A stretch of DNA of 64,000 bases from the NCBI GenBank assembly GCA_023014485.1, contig JAJOZX010006160.1:62001-126000 (forward strand), read 5' to 3'. The stretch is from Bathynomus jamesi. Taxonomy: Eukaryota > Arthropoda > Malacostraca > Isopoda > Cirolanidae. The notes beneath the pieces were generated by a model. It had not been told where the DNA came from and did no database searches. It was given only the letters and a program-made list of their open reading frames with translations. Below are positions 22,799 through 34,809 of this stretch, piece after piece; position 1 is the stretch's first letter; the number at the start of each line of letters is the position of its first letter. Made by a program: the position numbers and the translations under genes.

Positions 22799-23070
22799 TA
22801 CATACAGCTCGAAATCCCTTCCATGCAGCGGAGATCTCAAATTGTTTTTCACGTCCACGAAACCGTATCCGGTTACATCGAGCCAATTCGCAGATTTTAA
22901 TTGATGACAAAAAAATCAAAGGAAATTCACAACCATCAAAACGCTTCATTCGACTGTTTTGCAGTTTGGGGAACAATGCATGTAATGCATGAGCAAACTT
23001 GTACCAAACAGGAAATAATCCTAATTTCTAATCATGAAAAAATAAAATATGCAGATACAACAAAAATAAA

Positions 23071-23072
<2 letters not shown>

Positions 23073-23134
<62 letters not shown>
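23073..23134. repeat. (TA)n microsatellite at the left end of the DD41D element
   Basis: TA tract ending exactly at the transposon terminus. Confidence 0.9.
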
Positions 23135-23135
<1 letters not shown>

Positions 23136-24532
23136 TGGGTGATCCAGATAAATGGGACCCATAAAAAAAAGCCAAATATTCTTAATATTTAATTCCTTTC
23201 ATAAAAACTATATATCATTCGAAAGAGTAGAGTTACAAGTTTATTATGAAATATTTATTTTTTAAAAATGACTCCTTTCAAATGTGCTCCATTAGTTGCC
23301 AAGCATTCCAGTGTTCTCGCTTGTAAGTTCTGCATCACTTTTGCAAGAGTGTGCGGTGGTATGGCCTGTATCTCATTTGTGATGGCGGCCTTCAATTCTT
23401 GCAAGGTCGTTGGGTTATTTCTGTAGACCCTACTCTTTAAATATCCCCAGAGATAATAATCTAAGGGAGAAAAATCCGGAGACCTTGCGGGCCATTCAAC
23501 GTCTCCAAATCTTGAGATTAACTCGCCTGGAAACGTTTGACGCAAAACTGCCATGCAGTTCCTCGTGGTATGGCAGGTAGCTCCGTCTTGTTGGAACCAG
23601 TGGTTTTCTAGACAAAGATCTCTTAATTTAGGAATAAGGAAATCGGTCAACATTTTTTCGTAGCGATCGCCATTTACAGTGACCGTGTTTCCGGTGGAAT
23701 CCTCGAAAAAGTACGGCCCTATGATCTGAGATGCAGTAAGACCACACCAAACAGTTACACGCTGACGATGCAACGGGGCTTCGGTAATATTCAATGGATT
23801 TTCTGTTGCCCAGAAACGACAATTTTGTTTGTTTACAGTTCCATTCAAGTGAAAATGGGCTTCGTCTGACATAATCAAAGTTGCTAGAAAATTGGTGGTG
23901 TCATTTACCTTCTGTTGGATCCATTGACAGAATTGTCGTCTTCGTGCGAAATCTCCATCGTTTAGTTGTTGCACTGTTTGAATTTTATATGGAAAGAGCA
24001 TTAAATTTTGTTTGAATATACGGTGTGTTGTTGTTCCATATCCAACTCCTAACAGCTGAGAAGCACGTCTGATGCTTATGTTAGGATTATCCTGTACAAT
24101 TTCATGAGTTCTGTTAATGATCTCGTCTATCCTTGCTGTGCGCACTCTTCCAGTTGGTTTTCTTTTTCCAATGCTGCCAGTTAGGGAAAAATTTCTGACA
24201 CACCGACGGATTACTTTCTTAGAAGGTGATTTTGACATCTGAAAATTTGTCTTGAAAGATCTTTGAGCTGAAACTACACTTCTTCCATGCTCATAATATT
24301 GCTCAGTTATGAAACGCAGCTGTTCCACAGTCCATACAGTCATCTTGAAGGGTTAGTTTTAACTAACACTTTTATTTTGTTTTGTATCTTGTCTTGTATT
24401 GTCAAAACCTATACAATCCTGTACAAACTTGTAACTATCCTCTTTCGAATGATGCGTATGATTTTATAAAAGGACTTATACTTTAAGAGTTACAGGGGTT
24501 TCTTTTGGGTCCCATTTCTCTGGATCACCCTT
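23135..24532 (-). mobile_element. DD41D (rosa-like) mariner element, apparently complete
   Basis: Inverted ends of about 28 bp: GGGTGATCCAGATAAATGGG on the left, the inverse of CCCATTTCTCTGGATCACCC on the right. Both lie in (TA)n tracts, so the TA duplication is present but not diagnostic. The 1.4-kb length and single intact transposase fit an autonomous element. Confidence 0.9.
23255..24343 (-). CDS. Mariner-superfamily transposase, DD41D, intact
   Basis: A 362-residue frame from the ATG at 24343 to the stop at 23255 without breaks. The N-terminal half carries two helix-turn-helix regions (about residues 40-58 and 88-112) with a basic KRKPTGRVRT linker between, which would bind the TIRs. 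The catalytic domain holds D160 in MSDEAHF, D253 in WFQQDGATCH and D295 in WPARSPDFSPLDYYLWGY; 41 residues lie between the last two, defining the DD41D (rosa-type) group. It cuts and pastes the element into TA. Length and motifs are those of an active enzyme. This is the only undamaged full transposase in the window. It starts 190 bp inside the right TIR. Confidence 0.93.
   Translation of the reverse strand: MTVWTVEQLRFITEQYYEHGRSVVSAQRSFKTNFQMSKSPSKKVIRRCVRNFSLTGSIGKRKPTGRVRTARIDEIINRTHEIVQDNPNISIRRASQLLGVGYGTTTHRIFKQNLMLFPYKIQTVQQLNDGDFARRRQFCQWIQQKVNDTTNFLATLIMSDEAHFHLNGTVNKQNCRFWATENPLNITEAPLHRQRVTVWCGLTASQIIGPYFFEDSTGNTVTVNGDRYEKMLTDFLIPKLRDLCLENHWFQQDGATCHTTRNCMAVLRQTFPGELISRFGDVEWPARSPDFSPLDYYLWGYLKSRVYRNNPTTLQELKAAITNEIQAIPPHTLAKVMQNLQARTLECLATNGAHLKGVIFKK

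Positions 24533-25376
<844 letters not shown>

Positions 25377-25412
<36 letters not shown>
25377..25412. repeat. (TA)n microsatellite
   Basis: About 17 TA units then ACACAC. Confidence 0.9.
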
Positions 25413-25416
<4 letters not shown>

Positions 25417-25435
25417 GGTGTAACAAAAGTCCGTT

Positions 25436-25692
25436 CTCATAGGAAATAAGATATAACAGAATTAGTGCGGAAACACTTCAAACGTAACCGACAGGTTACA
25501 AAGACGAGTAAAAATGTGTCAATAGCTACATGGAATGCAATTTGAGCATGTACTCGATTAATTGGTAAGTTGATTGTATTGTTTGTATAGTTAAAACTAT
25601 TTTCTTGTTCAACTCTGTCATATCTTATTTCCCTATGAGGGACGAAAGCGCTTGAGCACCATTTTGTGTTTCCTTTCCTTCGTGGTTTTATT

Positions 25693-25697
<5 letters not shown>
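25436..25697 (+). mobile_element. Penelope-like tail fragment with 26-bp inverted arms
   Basis: CTCATAGGAAATAAGATAT at 25436 is mirrored by ATATCTTATTTCCCTATGAG ending at 25639. The right arm runs directly into GACGAAAGCGCTTGAGCACC ... TTTTATTCATCAT, the tail found at 49533-49587 and inverted at 61369. The CTGAGGA half of the hammerhead-like motif is missing here. Confidence 0.6.
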
Positions 25698-25746
<49 letters not shown>

Positions 25747-25754
25747 TATATATA
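25698..25754. repeat. (TA)n microsatellite between PLE tail and 5S-SINE
   Basis: TA tract directly following the PLE tail and directly preceding the 5S-derived element. Confidence 0.9.
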
Positions 25755-25755
25755 A

Positions 25756-25951
25756 GGGCTACGTCTTAGTAACCATGTCGCAAGACTGCTTCACGTAGAT
25801 CAACGAAGTTAAGTGACACTGGGACTGGGAGAAGTTGCATAGGTGACCGTCTTCTGCGTTCAGATGATGTAGCCACCCGTAGTTCGATCCCACGTAAAGT
25901 TGTAGGTTCCCTCCGACACATGACTTATGCTGCTATGGAGGGAGTTAAACA
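25756..25951 (+). mobile_element. 5S rRNA-derived SINE, copy 1
   Basis: GGGCTACGTCTTAGTAACCATG, then GATCAACGAAGTTAAGTGACA (5S box A region: GAAGCTAAGC in true 5S), GGGACTGGGAGAAGTTGCAT and AGGTGACCGTCTT (box C region) line up with 5S rRNA. After about 115 bp the 5S part gives way to a tail with TAGTTCGATCCCACGT, like a tRNA B box, and GGAGGGAGTTAAACAA. Shared with 43584 and 53663. It is not a 5S gene: the sequence is diverged and carries the tail. Confidence 0.8.
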
Positions 25952-26008
25952 ACCTTCGAAAACCTACACACACACACGCACACACACATGTTACTTTCGT
26001 GAAATAAT

Positions 26009-26869
<861 letters not shown>

Positions 26870-26889
26870 CACACACACACACACACACA

Positions 26890-27535
26890 AATAACTTAGT
26901 CTATGTCGATGATATGGTGTTAATAAGTCCTTCTGTTAAAGGTCTGGATTGTCTTCGAAAAATCTTTGAATTATATTCGCAGAACCATTAAATGTTTTTT
27001 AATGTTACATAAACTAATGTTAGACAGTTTCATCCCAAAAGCATTAATCATTCAGCTGATATTAGTTTCAAAATGAGAGGTGAACCAATAGAGGAATTAC
27101 AAGAATTTAAGTATTTGGGTCAAATTATCACCAGCTCCTTGAGTGATGATTCAGATATAAGAAAACAATATCGAGGCCTCTGTCCTAAATCAAACGTGAC
27201 TAAGGAACTTCCGATTCTGTACAAGTGAAGCCAAAGGCACTCTTTTTCGTACCTTCTGCACTAATATTCGTGGGCAGCAACTGTGGGTGAATTATAAAAA
27301 AGGTTCTGACAGAAACCTAAATTTGCTTTATGGCGGATCTTTCAAACTCCCCACATAAGTTACCTCCAAGATGCTCAGCTTCGCAAATGTTTGCTAACCA
27401 CAATGTCTCTAATCTCCCGGAGGTCACAAGACGTGCTCAATACAGTCTAATGCAAAAAATTATAAAATTCAGCCACTTCAATTATCCAAGCTATTCATCT
27501 GAACTATGAAATTCATGGTATGAGAACGTTTGTTT
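26890..27535 (+). pseudogene. Decayed non-LTR reverse transcriptase fragment
   Basis: Starts with YVDDMVLISPS (catalytic D-D box), then FKYLGQIIT and a D-D-S-D-I run typical of the RT thumb region. In other frames it continues with LFRTFCTNIRGQQLWVNYKKGS and LPPRCSASQMFANHNVSNL. Stops and shifts are frequent. About 200 codons remain of a protein normally near 900. The pattern fits a LINE; the clade is unclear. Confidence 0.7.
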
Positions 27536-27688
27536 GTAGCTCCACTTAACTTCGACATTACTATTTTTCATTTTTTTCTATTTCTATTTTTAGTACTTGC
27601 ATTTTTATTTTATTTATTTTATTTTTTCACTTTGTATTATTACTATTTTTCATATGAACTATTGGTCTGCCAATAAACTTTGTCAACC

Positions 27689-27691
<3 letters not shown>

Positions 27692-27752
<61 letters not shown>
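27692..27752. repeat. (TA)n microsatellite
   Basis: About 30 TA units at the left boundary of the next element. Confidence 0.95.
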
Positions 27753-27758
<6 letters not shown>

Positions 27759-28040
27759 TAGGGTGATTCAAAAAAATCAGTTTTTTTTTTAATTGTTCAA
27801 CCTGTATTTTTGTTCCCTATGACAAAAAAGTAGTGTATGCCAAATTTGGTGAATTTTAAATAAAATTTACTATGTGCTACCAGGCGTCAAAGTTTCCCTC
27901 TTTTTCAATTTGTTTGTTTTTACAACTTATGATTTTATGTTTAATTGTTTATATTTCAGAATTTTTAATTAATGGTTTATATACTAGCTTGCTTTTAATT
28001 GTTGCTTGGAACTCGTAATTTTGATACCAATTAATCGATT

Positions 28041-30012
28041 ATGGAAGCTAGGCCTAACTCACCATCACCCAGTTGCTCATTTGGGAGAAGTTCTACAAGA
28101 AAAGAAACTGAAGTATGGCTAATTGGGCAGCCCTCTGCAGTACTAAAAACATCCGTATTACCATCAGAGAAGGAAATGATGGCCCTCTTCATGCACTACA
28201 GAAATATTAAAAAGCAAGACATTAGAGAATCATGCTGCTCTACTGCAGATGATGTGCTAGCAGTTTGGAAAAAAGCAGGAATACCAGCAAAACAAAGAAT
28301 ACATGTAGTAGATAAAATTCAAGGAATACTGAAGGAATGACAGCTGCTTAAGAAAAACAAAGCAAACAAATTGAAAAGATCACAAAATTTAAATAATAAA
28401 GAAGAAAAATGGAAAGATAAACTGGAAAACTTATTTGACATTGCTCATGAGAATGCTATGCAGCTTAAAAATAGAAGATGATAAGAAATTCTTGAAAATG
28501 CAACGTGAGAAAGGACGTCATGGAAAAATGGGTACCATTGATAAGGTGTTGCTAAAAAAGAGCAAAGAGCAGCAGAAAAGCAACAACGTTATGAAAAGAG
28601 GAAAGCAGAAGAAGAGATCAAAAGAAAGAAGAATGAAGAGGCTGTCATACTCACCAGTACATCATCAGAATCAGAAGAGAGTAAAAGTGATGAATCTGGT
28701 TTCTGTGCTGCACAACCTTCAACATGGAAAAGTAAGGTTGGCAAACGTAGAAAATTGTTTGATGATAAATTATTAGGAAGTCTTGATGTTGCAAAATTGA
28801 GTGACAGAAATGCGTCTCTTTTTAATGCAAACAATCAGACATCGCTTGAATGGGACATCTGCGAACAAATAAAATGCATGTGTTTCAATACAACGGCAGC
28901 CAATACTGGTCCTAGAAATGGTGCAGCTATTCTTCTAGAACAAAAATTCGACAACGATTTATTGTGGCTGGCATGTCGACACCATATATTTGAAATTATG
29001 CTGGAAGCTGTTGTTTCAAAGTCTTTATCACCATCTTCTGGCCCAGATATAGTCCTTTTTAAGAAGTTCAGAGAAAAATGGTCAAGCATTAATAAGGAGG
29101 ACTACGAAACAGCATTATCAGATCCAGATATCTATGAAAATATTCATGACATCAAAGATGACATAATTATATTTGCAACAAATCAACTAGATACATTCCA
29201 ACCAAAAGACGATTACCTAGAACTATTGCAGTTAACAATTATTTTTTTGTGAGGTGAACCAAAAGGTGGAATCAAATTTAAACATCCAGCGGAACTTCAT
29301 CGGGCTAGGTGGATGGCCAAAATTACATATTCATTAAAAATTTTTATGTTCAAATCTCAGTTCAAAATTTCAGTAAAAGACAAAAAAGGACTAAAAGACA
29401 TCTGTCTATTTGCTACTCGGTTATATGTAAAGGCATGGTTTACAGCTCCTGTGCCATCTTGCGCTCCTCGTCTTGCTCTAGAATTATTACAGAATCTTGT
29501 AGTCTACAAACAAATAAATGACACAATTGCATTTGTTGCTATTAAAAAACTGTTAGGTCACCTCTGGTACCTATCAGAACTGGTAGCCTTGGCCTTTTAT
29601 GATGATGAAGTGCCTACTGAAACGAAAAACAAAATTGTAAAGGCCTTGCAAAATACAACAGAAACTCTTCCTGCAAAACGGGCTTTTCTAGATCCTGCAC
29701 TTATTCCAACGAAGAAATTAGAAGATTTTGTCATCAAATACTCAAATATTCTTTACAATAACAGAATTTAGTTCAAAATTTTTACTCAAAGATGCTAAAG
29801 AATGGCATAATGATGAAGAGTATAACTCCGCTAAGAAATCTATCAAACAGTGGAAAGTCGTGAATGATATAGCGGAAAGAGGAGTAAAATTAATGGATGA
29901 ATATAATAAAATACTAACACATGATGAAGATCAAAAACAATTCTTGCTACAAGTAGTGAAAAACTACAGGGCTGTTTACCCTGATAGAAAGAAAGAAACA
30001 TTGATGAAGTAA
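28041..30012 (+). pseudogene. Unclassified RNase H-like, transposase-type gene (orphan family Q), broken
   Basis: Intronless, about 640 residues if read through. The N-terminal part (MEARPNSPSP start, 28041-28340) stops at a TGA where Trp is expected (28338-28340). A Lys/Glu-rich linker follows with frameshifts (28490-28755). The core (28755-29252) has N-T-T-A-A-N-T-G then LLWLACRHHIFE, reminiscent of the D-[N/T]-x-x-x-N-x-G ... CxxH layout of hAT-like RNase H transposases, with Asn where Asp would be expected. A second TGA (29250-29252) interrupts I-I-F-L before GEPKGGIKFKHPAELHRARW. The C-terminus (to 30012) has DIAERGVKLMDEYN. I recall similar multicopy uncharacterised proteins in arthropods and cnidarians, but no named family. 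The transposase role is inference. Confidence 0.6.
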
Positions 30013-30302
30013 GGACAGCTAATGTCTCAAATATCATGCTAGTTTAATTATGCATGCTTGTGGTTATGGTAGGACCTACGGGGGAGCTTTCCACATTAAA
30101 AAAAAGCAATGCGCCTTGTACTGTACCCCCTGCGTAGTGTGGAAAAATTTGACAATTTGAGTCGTTCTGTAAAATTTTTAATTGCTGGTAGCAACCCCTA
30201 AAAATTAAAAATTCGCTAAAATATTTTAGGATAGTTGGTTTTATGCTGAAATGAACCATTTAAAGGGTTGAACACATTAAAATATTAATATATATATATA
30301 TA

Positions 30303-30463
30303 TATGGGATGAATTTTACACTTAAACACGTGAAATGAATGAATAATGCAAACCCACAACGAAAAAAAAAAATTATATTATTCTCATTCTATGACGAGGT
30401 GCACCGCTAAATACAGGAAAGCTTTGGAGTTATTTTTTCTTTTTCCTTGTGGATTTGCATCAT
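30303..30463 (-). mobile_element. Small palindromic TTTGCATCAT element, copy 2
   Basis: Begins ATGGGATGAATTTTACAC, ends GGATTTGCATCAT. Inner arms (AATGCAAACCCAC... and ...GTGGATTTGCATT-type) are inverse, with a hairpin loop ATGACGAGGTGCACCGC. The loop is inverted relative to 55545-55710, hence the strand. Both ends adjoin (TA)n. Confidence 0.7.
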
Positions 30464-30489
30464 ATATATATATACTTACTGTATATATG

Positions 30490-30521
<32 letters not shown>

Positions 30522-30532
30522 TGTGTGTGTGT
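30464..30532. repeat. (TA)n-(GA)n-(GT)n compound microsatellite
   Basis: Short TA, a CTTACTG break, 11 GA units and about 10 GT units. Confidence 0.9.
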
Positions 30533-30610
30533 GTTCTTTACAAAACCTTTACAGATATCATGGATATCCGAATTAACCATTTTAACTTCACTTAAACTGA
30601 CACCCTAATC

Positions 30611-30801
30611 CAGGGGTGGGCAGAATACGGCTCTCGGGCCGGAATTTGAATAAATATGTATCTGAAAGCATACATGAAAAATTTGTCTCTCGTGATCTGG
30701 TAACAGTGTTACAAATTCTATTATCGTGAAGGCTAAATGGCCCGCGATTGTAGTGTAACCTTTTTAATTGGCTCTCCGATCGAAATAATTGCCCACTCCT
30801 C
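30611..30801. mobile_element. hAT-type MITE
   Basis: Left end CAGGGGTGGGCAGAATACGG and right end TTGCCCACTCCTC are inverse hAT-type termini, and GGGCC/GGCCC motifs occur internally. Flanking octamers CCCTAATC and CTATAACC agree at 5 of 8 positions, weak support for an old duplication. Confidence 0.65.
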
Positions 30802-31328
30802 CTATAACCTAACATCATTAACCTCACCTACAAAACGTGTATTAATAAAATACTTTCTCGATAGAATGGCTATTCGACTATTTTATTTGACTGTTAGAAT
30901 GTAGAAGATACTCGTACTTCGTTTATAAGTAATCAAACAAACAAATCGTGTTTTTAGGGGGATATCATCCGACTCATTGTGATTCCTATTCCACGCCCAA
31001 GGAGGCAATTCTCAAATCGAGCGTTTCCCATGTCATGCTGTTTGCATTCTCAGCCATACCTTTCCTACTTTGGTCCAGGCTAGGTTAGGTTACACTAATG
31101 TGAGGTTAGGTTAAATTCGGTTAAGGAATACACTGGTCGACAAAATCGAACTTTTTTCTCTCAGAGATGTATACACACTTTTCTAGACCAGCTTTGTTCG
31201 CTGATTCCAAATCTGTTTTCGGTTTTCCTCTAGCACATCTACTAGGTATCGAACTATGACTGGTGTTAATTTCAGTACAATTTATCGTAAAAGTACAACT
31301 TTATTCATAAAAAGAAATGTACACCAAC
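30802..31328. other. Unassigned sequence with TTAGG-like motifs
   Basis: GGCTAGGTTAGGTTACAC and GAGGTTAGGTTAAATTCGG near 31079-31125 resemble degenerate (TTAGG)n. No frame. Confidence 0.5.
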
Positions 31329-31596
31329 CTAAAAACGTTGCGAGTACGATTTTCTTTTGTAAACCTTGTCCGGATCGTCGAGGTACAACATCCAGCAGTA
31401 GTCTGCCAGCATACTTTCGTTCCAGAAACCTTGGTAGCGATTTTCCATTGACTGGATGTCTTGATGGAAGCGTTCCCCCTGTTCGTCACTCACCGTGCCA
31501 AGGTTTTCGGGAAAGAAATCTAGATGCGAATGTAAAAAAATGTATTTTCAATGACATGCGACAGCCCAGTTCTTGATATGCATCTAGCAGTTTCTC

Positions 31597-31793
31597 GGGC
31601 AGGCCAGTGCACAGGACACTTCAGATGGGGGTGCTGAAAGTTAACCAAAAGGGCACCATCTCCTCCCCCCCTCAAAAAAAAAAAGTCTCGTCACAGCATT
31701 TATACATTTATGGAAAAAAGGGGCACTTCTGAAGCATGAAGGGGCAAATGGGAGGGCTCAAGCCCCTGTAGCGCCCCCCTCTGCACGTGCCTG
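31597..31793. mobile_element. Short hAT-like MITE in family P copy 1
   Basis: The insert starts near CAGGCCAGTGCACAGG and ends near TGCACGTGCCTG. Octamers AGTTTCTC (31589-31596) and AGTTTCTG (31794-31801) flank it, 7 of 8 identical. The interior is G/C-tract rich (CCCCCCCTC, GGGGGTG). Exact ends uncertain by a few bases. Confidence 0.6.
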
Positions 31794-32695
31794 AGTTTCT
31801 GAACTCCATCTTTATATGCGGGAGACTTGTGGTCAGAGATGGGCATTATCGCGATACATGTATCGGCGTTACGTATCGAGCGATACTTTTGTATCGGTAA
31901 CGGTATCGCCTTAGCTATTTGATCGATGTATCGGTATCGCTAAGGTAAGTTTTCTTAAATGTATCGAAAAAAATCGATTCATCGATACACCGATACAGTC
32001 ATGCAAATAACTAAAAGTAATAGTAAGTAAAATTGTAAAAAGTTGTATAATCCGCAAATTTTCTGAACTTCTGTTTTTTTCAAATAATATGGTTTTAAGT
32101 TATAATGTTGAAGGGATCTGATATTTACAATTATATCATACATATCAATGATATTATGTTAATAACATTTTTCGCGCCGAGCATCCACAGAAATATTTCT
32201 CTTTCCAAAGCTATTAACCCCTTAGATGCTTAATTTCAATACAGAAGCGCGCTACGCTAGACTCAATTTTCACCCGACCCGCAATGCATGCATACAACAC
32301 ATCAATGTATTTACGATTATTTAGTATATATTAATTAGGTATAGAACAGTAAAACATGTGCTACTATTTATTGTTCAATAAAATTGGAACAATCAACGAG
32401 AATGTACCTAAATATAATATCTAAAAACAACTTTGAATAAGGGATGAATAACGCGTCATCATGAGTGAACACATTGGAGTGTTTGAACACGTATTATGCT
32501 TGTATACTTGCGCGCTGTTCCAACTTTCAGTTGAACTGAAAGCGTCAAGTGATCACGTTGGTGTGCAGTATCGTTAACTACTAACTAGTATCAAGTTTGT
32601 GCCGCTTGACAGCGGTTTTTTTATTTGCTTTACTTATTACGTTTAGCTATCTTTTCATAAATTTTTAGGAAATTCTCGGGACCAGGTGATTTACA

Positions 32696-33016
32696 ATGAG
32701 TGAACAAACTGCTATTCCCTGTTCTAGTACGTCAGTTGAGAAAGTTGCATCAGGCTTCGCTAAGCGTTTCGAGAAGTTCCTTAGCCTTGATAGTTTTTAT
32801 GATTGCAATTGCGAAGCAGCCATTTTAGCATCAACATCTAATCCTCAATTTAAATTAAAATGGTTGACGATAAATAGCAAATTCAACACGAACATCATTA
32901 AGAAAAGGGTTCAAGAAATGTTGGTAAATGCTATCAAGAAACTGGATGAGCATTCGACAGGCACAGCTCCACAGGAGCCGAGTGACGTTGCATCTAATGG
33001 AAGTTCAGATGCCAGG
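32696..33016 (+). pseudogene. hAT-associated coding fragment, truncated by a mariner element
   Basis: Opens with MSEQTAIPCSSTSVEK and contains RFEKFL...AILASTSNPQFKLKWL, resembling the conserved hAT segment where a Leu/Ala helix precedes HPKFKLKWL. The frame is overrun by the DD41D element at 33017 after about 107 codons. Either a remnant of the hAT transposase or a captured exon; catalytic parts are absent. Confidence 0.5.
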
Positions 33017-33169
33017 GTGGCGCAAAAGTCACGACGGGTTTTTAAAAATCAATAATTTTTTGTTAATGATTTATTTTAACTTTCCTTTTAGCGAATGACA
33101 CATTGGAAATAGGAGTTTTTTTTAAGCTATGTATGGAAAATTGTTTCTTTCAAATGACCTCCATTTTCA

Positions 33170-33720
33170 CAGTGGTGTAGTGCTAAATAAAGAAGTGAGG
33201 GAACGCATTTTGAAAGTGTTACTCAGATGCAGGGGGGACAATGGCGAGCGCGGCGAGCCCATACAGCTGGGGGTCCGGGGGCACTGTAAGCCCCCCGGGA
33301 AATCTTTTGAAATCTGACCAATTTCAGGGATATTTTGAGGTCATATGCAGTGGATATTAGGATATATTCCAAGGTTGAAGATGCAGTATTTCCAGTGTCA
33401 TTAGATATACGACATCCAGTACGATCAATAAAAATAGCTAACAACTGGAATGATTAACTAAAAAAAAGTTAACAACTGGTACGCCTTGGTGACTGTTTCA
33501 CCAGATCTTTATAGGCTAGCATTGCCTCAGTCGAAGCTAAAAGAAATGAAACAGTTAATGATTCTTTCTTATATTTCTTCTAGGGGTGGGAATTAAAATT
33601 TCATGACGTTAGAGATTTGTAAGTTCGGATTTATTTGAAATAGTGAGGGAACGCCGTTCCGTCTACCAAAAAAATTAAGGGAACGCCGTTCCCACGCGTT
33701 CCCAGAGAACTACACCACTG
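33170..33720. mobile_element. hAT non-autonomous element with perfect 8-bp duplication
   Basis: A 551-bp insert with ends CAGTGGTGTAGTGC and the inverse of AACTACACCACTG. The octamer CATTTTCA is identical on both sides (33162-33169, 33721-33728). Internal repeats GTGAGGGAACGC/GGGAACGCCGTTCC lie near the ends. It is the youngest layer of the nest. Confidence 0.9.
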
Positions 33721-33779
33721 CATTTTCACCTTCACAAATTCGTGCTCTTTCAACAGCGTTCTTCATAACATTTCGCAGG

Positions 33780-34809
33780 ATATCTGGTCCTAGTCCCCTT
33801 ATTTCTGCCCGGATATTATTCTTTAGCTCCTGGATAGTACGTGGTTTGTTAACATAGACCTTATCCTTCAAATAGCCCCCAAAGGAAATAGTCGGGAGCT
33901 GTTAGATCTGGTGATCGTGGTAGCCATTCAAATGCAGAATTTCTGGATATCAAACGTTCACCAAAGAGTCTCTTAAAAGGCCCATAGTTAGCCTGGCGGT
34001 GTGGGCAGTGGCCCCATCTTGTTGGAACCACATATCTGGTTTGTCTGCAACAGCTGGTCGTAAGTAATTTTCAATCATGGCCCGATATCTGTCGCCAGTT
34101 ATGGTCGCTGCGACTCCGGGCTCACTTTCAAAGAAGTACGGGCCAATGACCGTTTCGGATGTAACACCGCACCATACTGTACACTTAACTGGATGTAATT
34201 GACGTTGGTGAAGTGTTTCAGGGTTCTCAGTACCCATATCCTGCAGTTTTGCTTGTTTACAAAGCCATTAAGTTGAAAATGAGCTTCATCACTCATCATC
34301 AGATTGTGAGTAAAGTCATTCCGTCTCGCCATTTCTTGGAACCGGACTGCATAGGCAAGGCGTTTTGGACGACCTGTTGGCTTTAGTTCTTGCACTAGTT
34401 GGACTTTGTACACAAACAGGTGTAATTCGTTTTTTAAAATCCTTTGAAGAGACCTGCGAGATATTCCAAGCTGAGCAGAACGCCTTCGGGTTGATGTTTC
34501 GGGATTCTCCTCTACACTCCTCTGCACGCATACACGATTAGCACCATGTCGGGTTGAACGTGGTCTCCCGGCTTGTGGAAGATCGCTAACTGAGCCCTGC
34601 ATCTGAAAACGCGCGACCAAGCGACGGACCATCCTCTCCGAAGGCGGTGTCCGCACTTTGAAATGACGGGAATAGGCTCTTTGGGTTAACTTTATCGATT
34701 GATGATGCTCGAAGTAAAGCTCTATGATTTTGGTTGATGATGCTCGAAGTAAAGCTCTATGATTTTGGTTCGCTGCTGAGTTGTGTATTTTTCCATGATT
34801 AATTTGCAA
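33780..34809 (-). pseudogene. DD41D transposase, frameshifted
   Basis: Relative of the intact protein at 23255-24343. The N-terminal HTH region (34809 onward) has an 18-codon tandem repeat around HRALLRASSTKIIELYFEHHQ. D1 lies in MMSDEAHFQLNG. A shift near 34237 leads to CTVWCGV...GDRY and D2 in MWFQQDGATAHTA. A further shift near 33960 gives LPRSPDLTAPDYFLWG with D3, then a broken C-terminus. Three or more lesions make it dead, but all three acidic residues persist. Confidence 0.85.

Noticed and set aside
25756..25951. A functional 5S rRNA gene
   Set aside because: Too many departures from the 5S consensus, no terminal T-run at the right place, and a SINE-type tail shared with two other copies.
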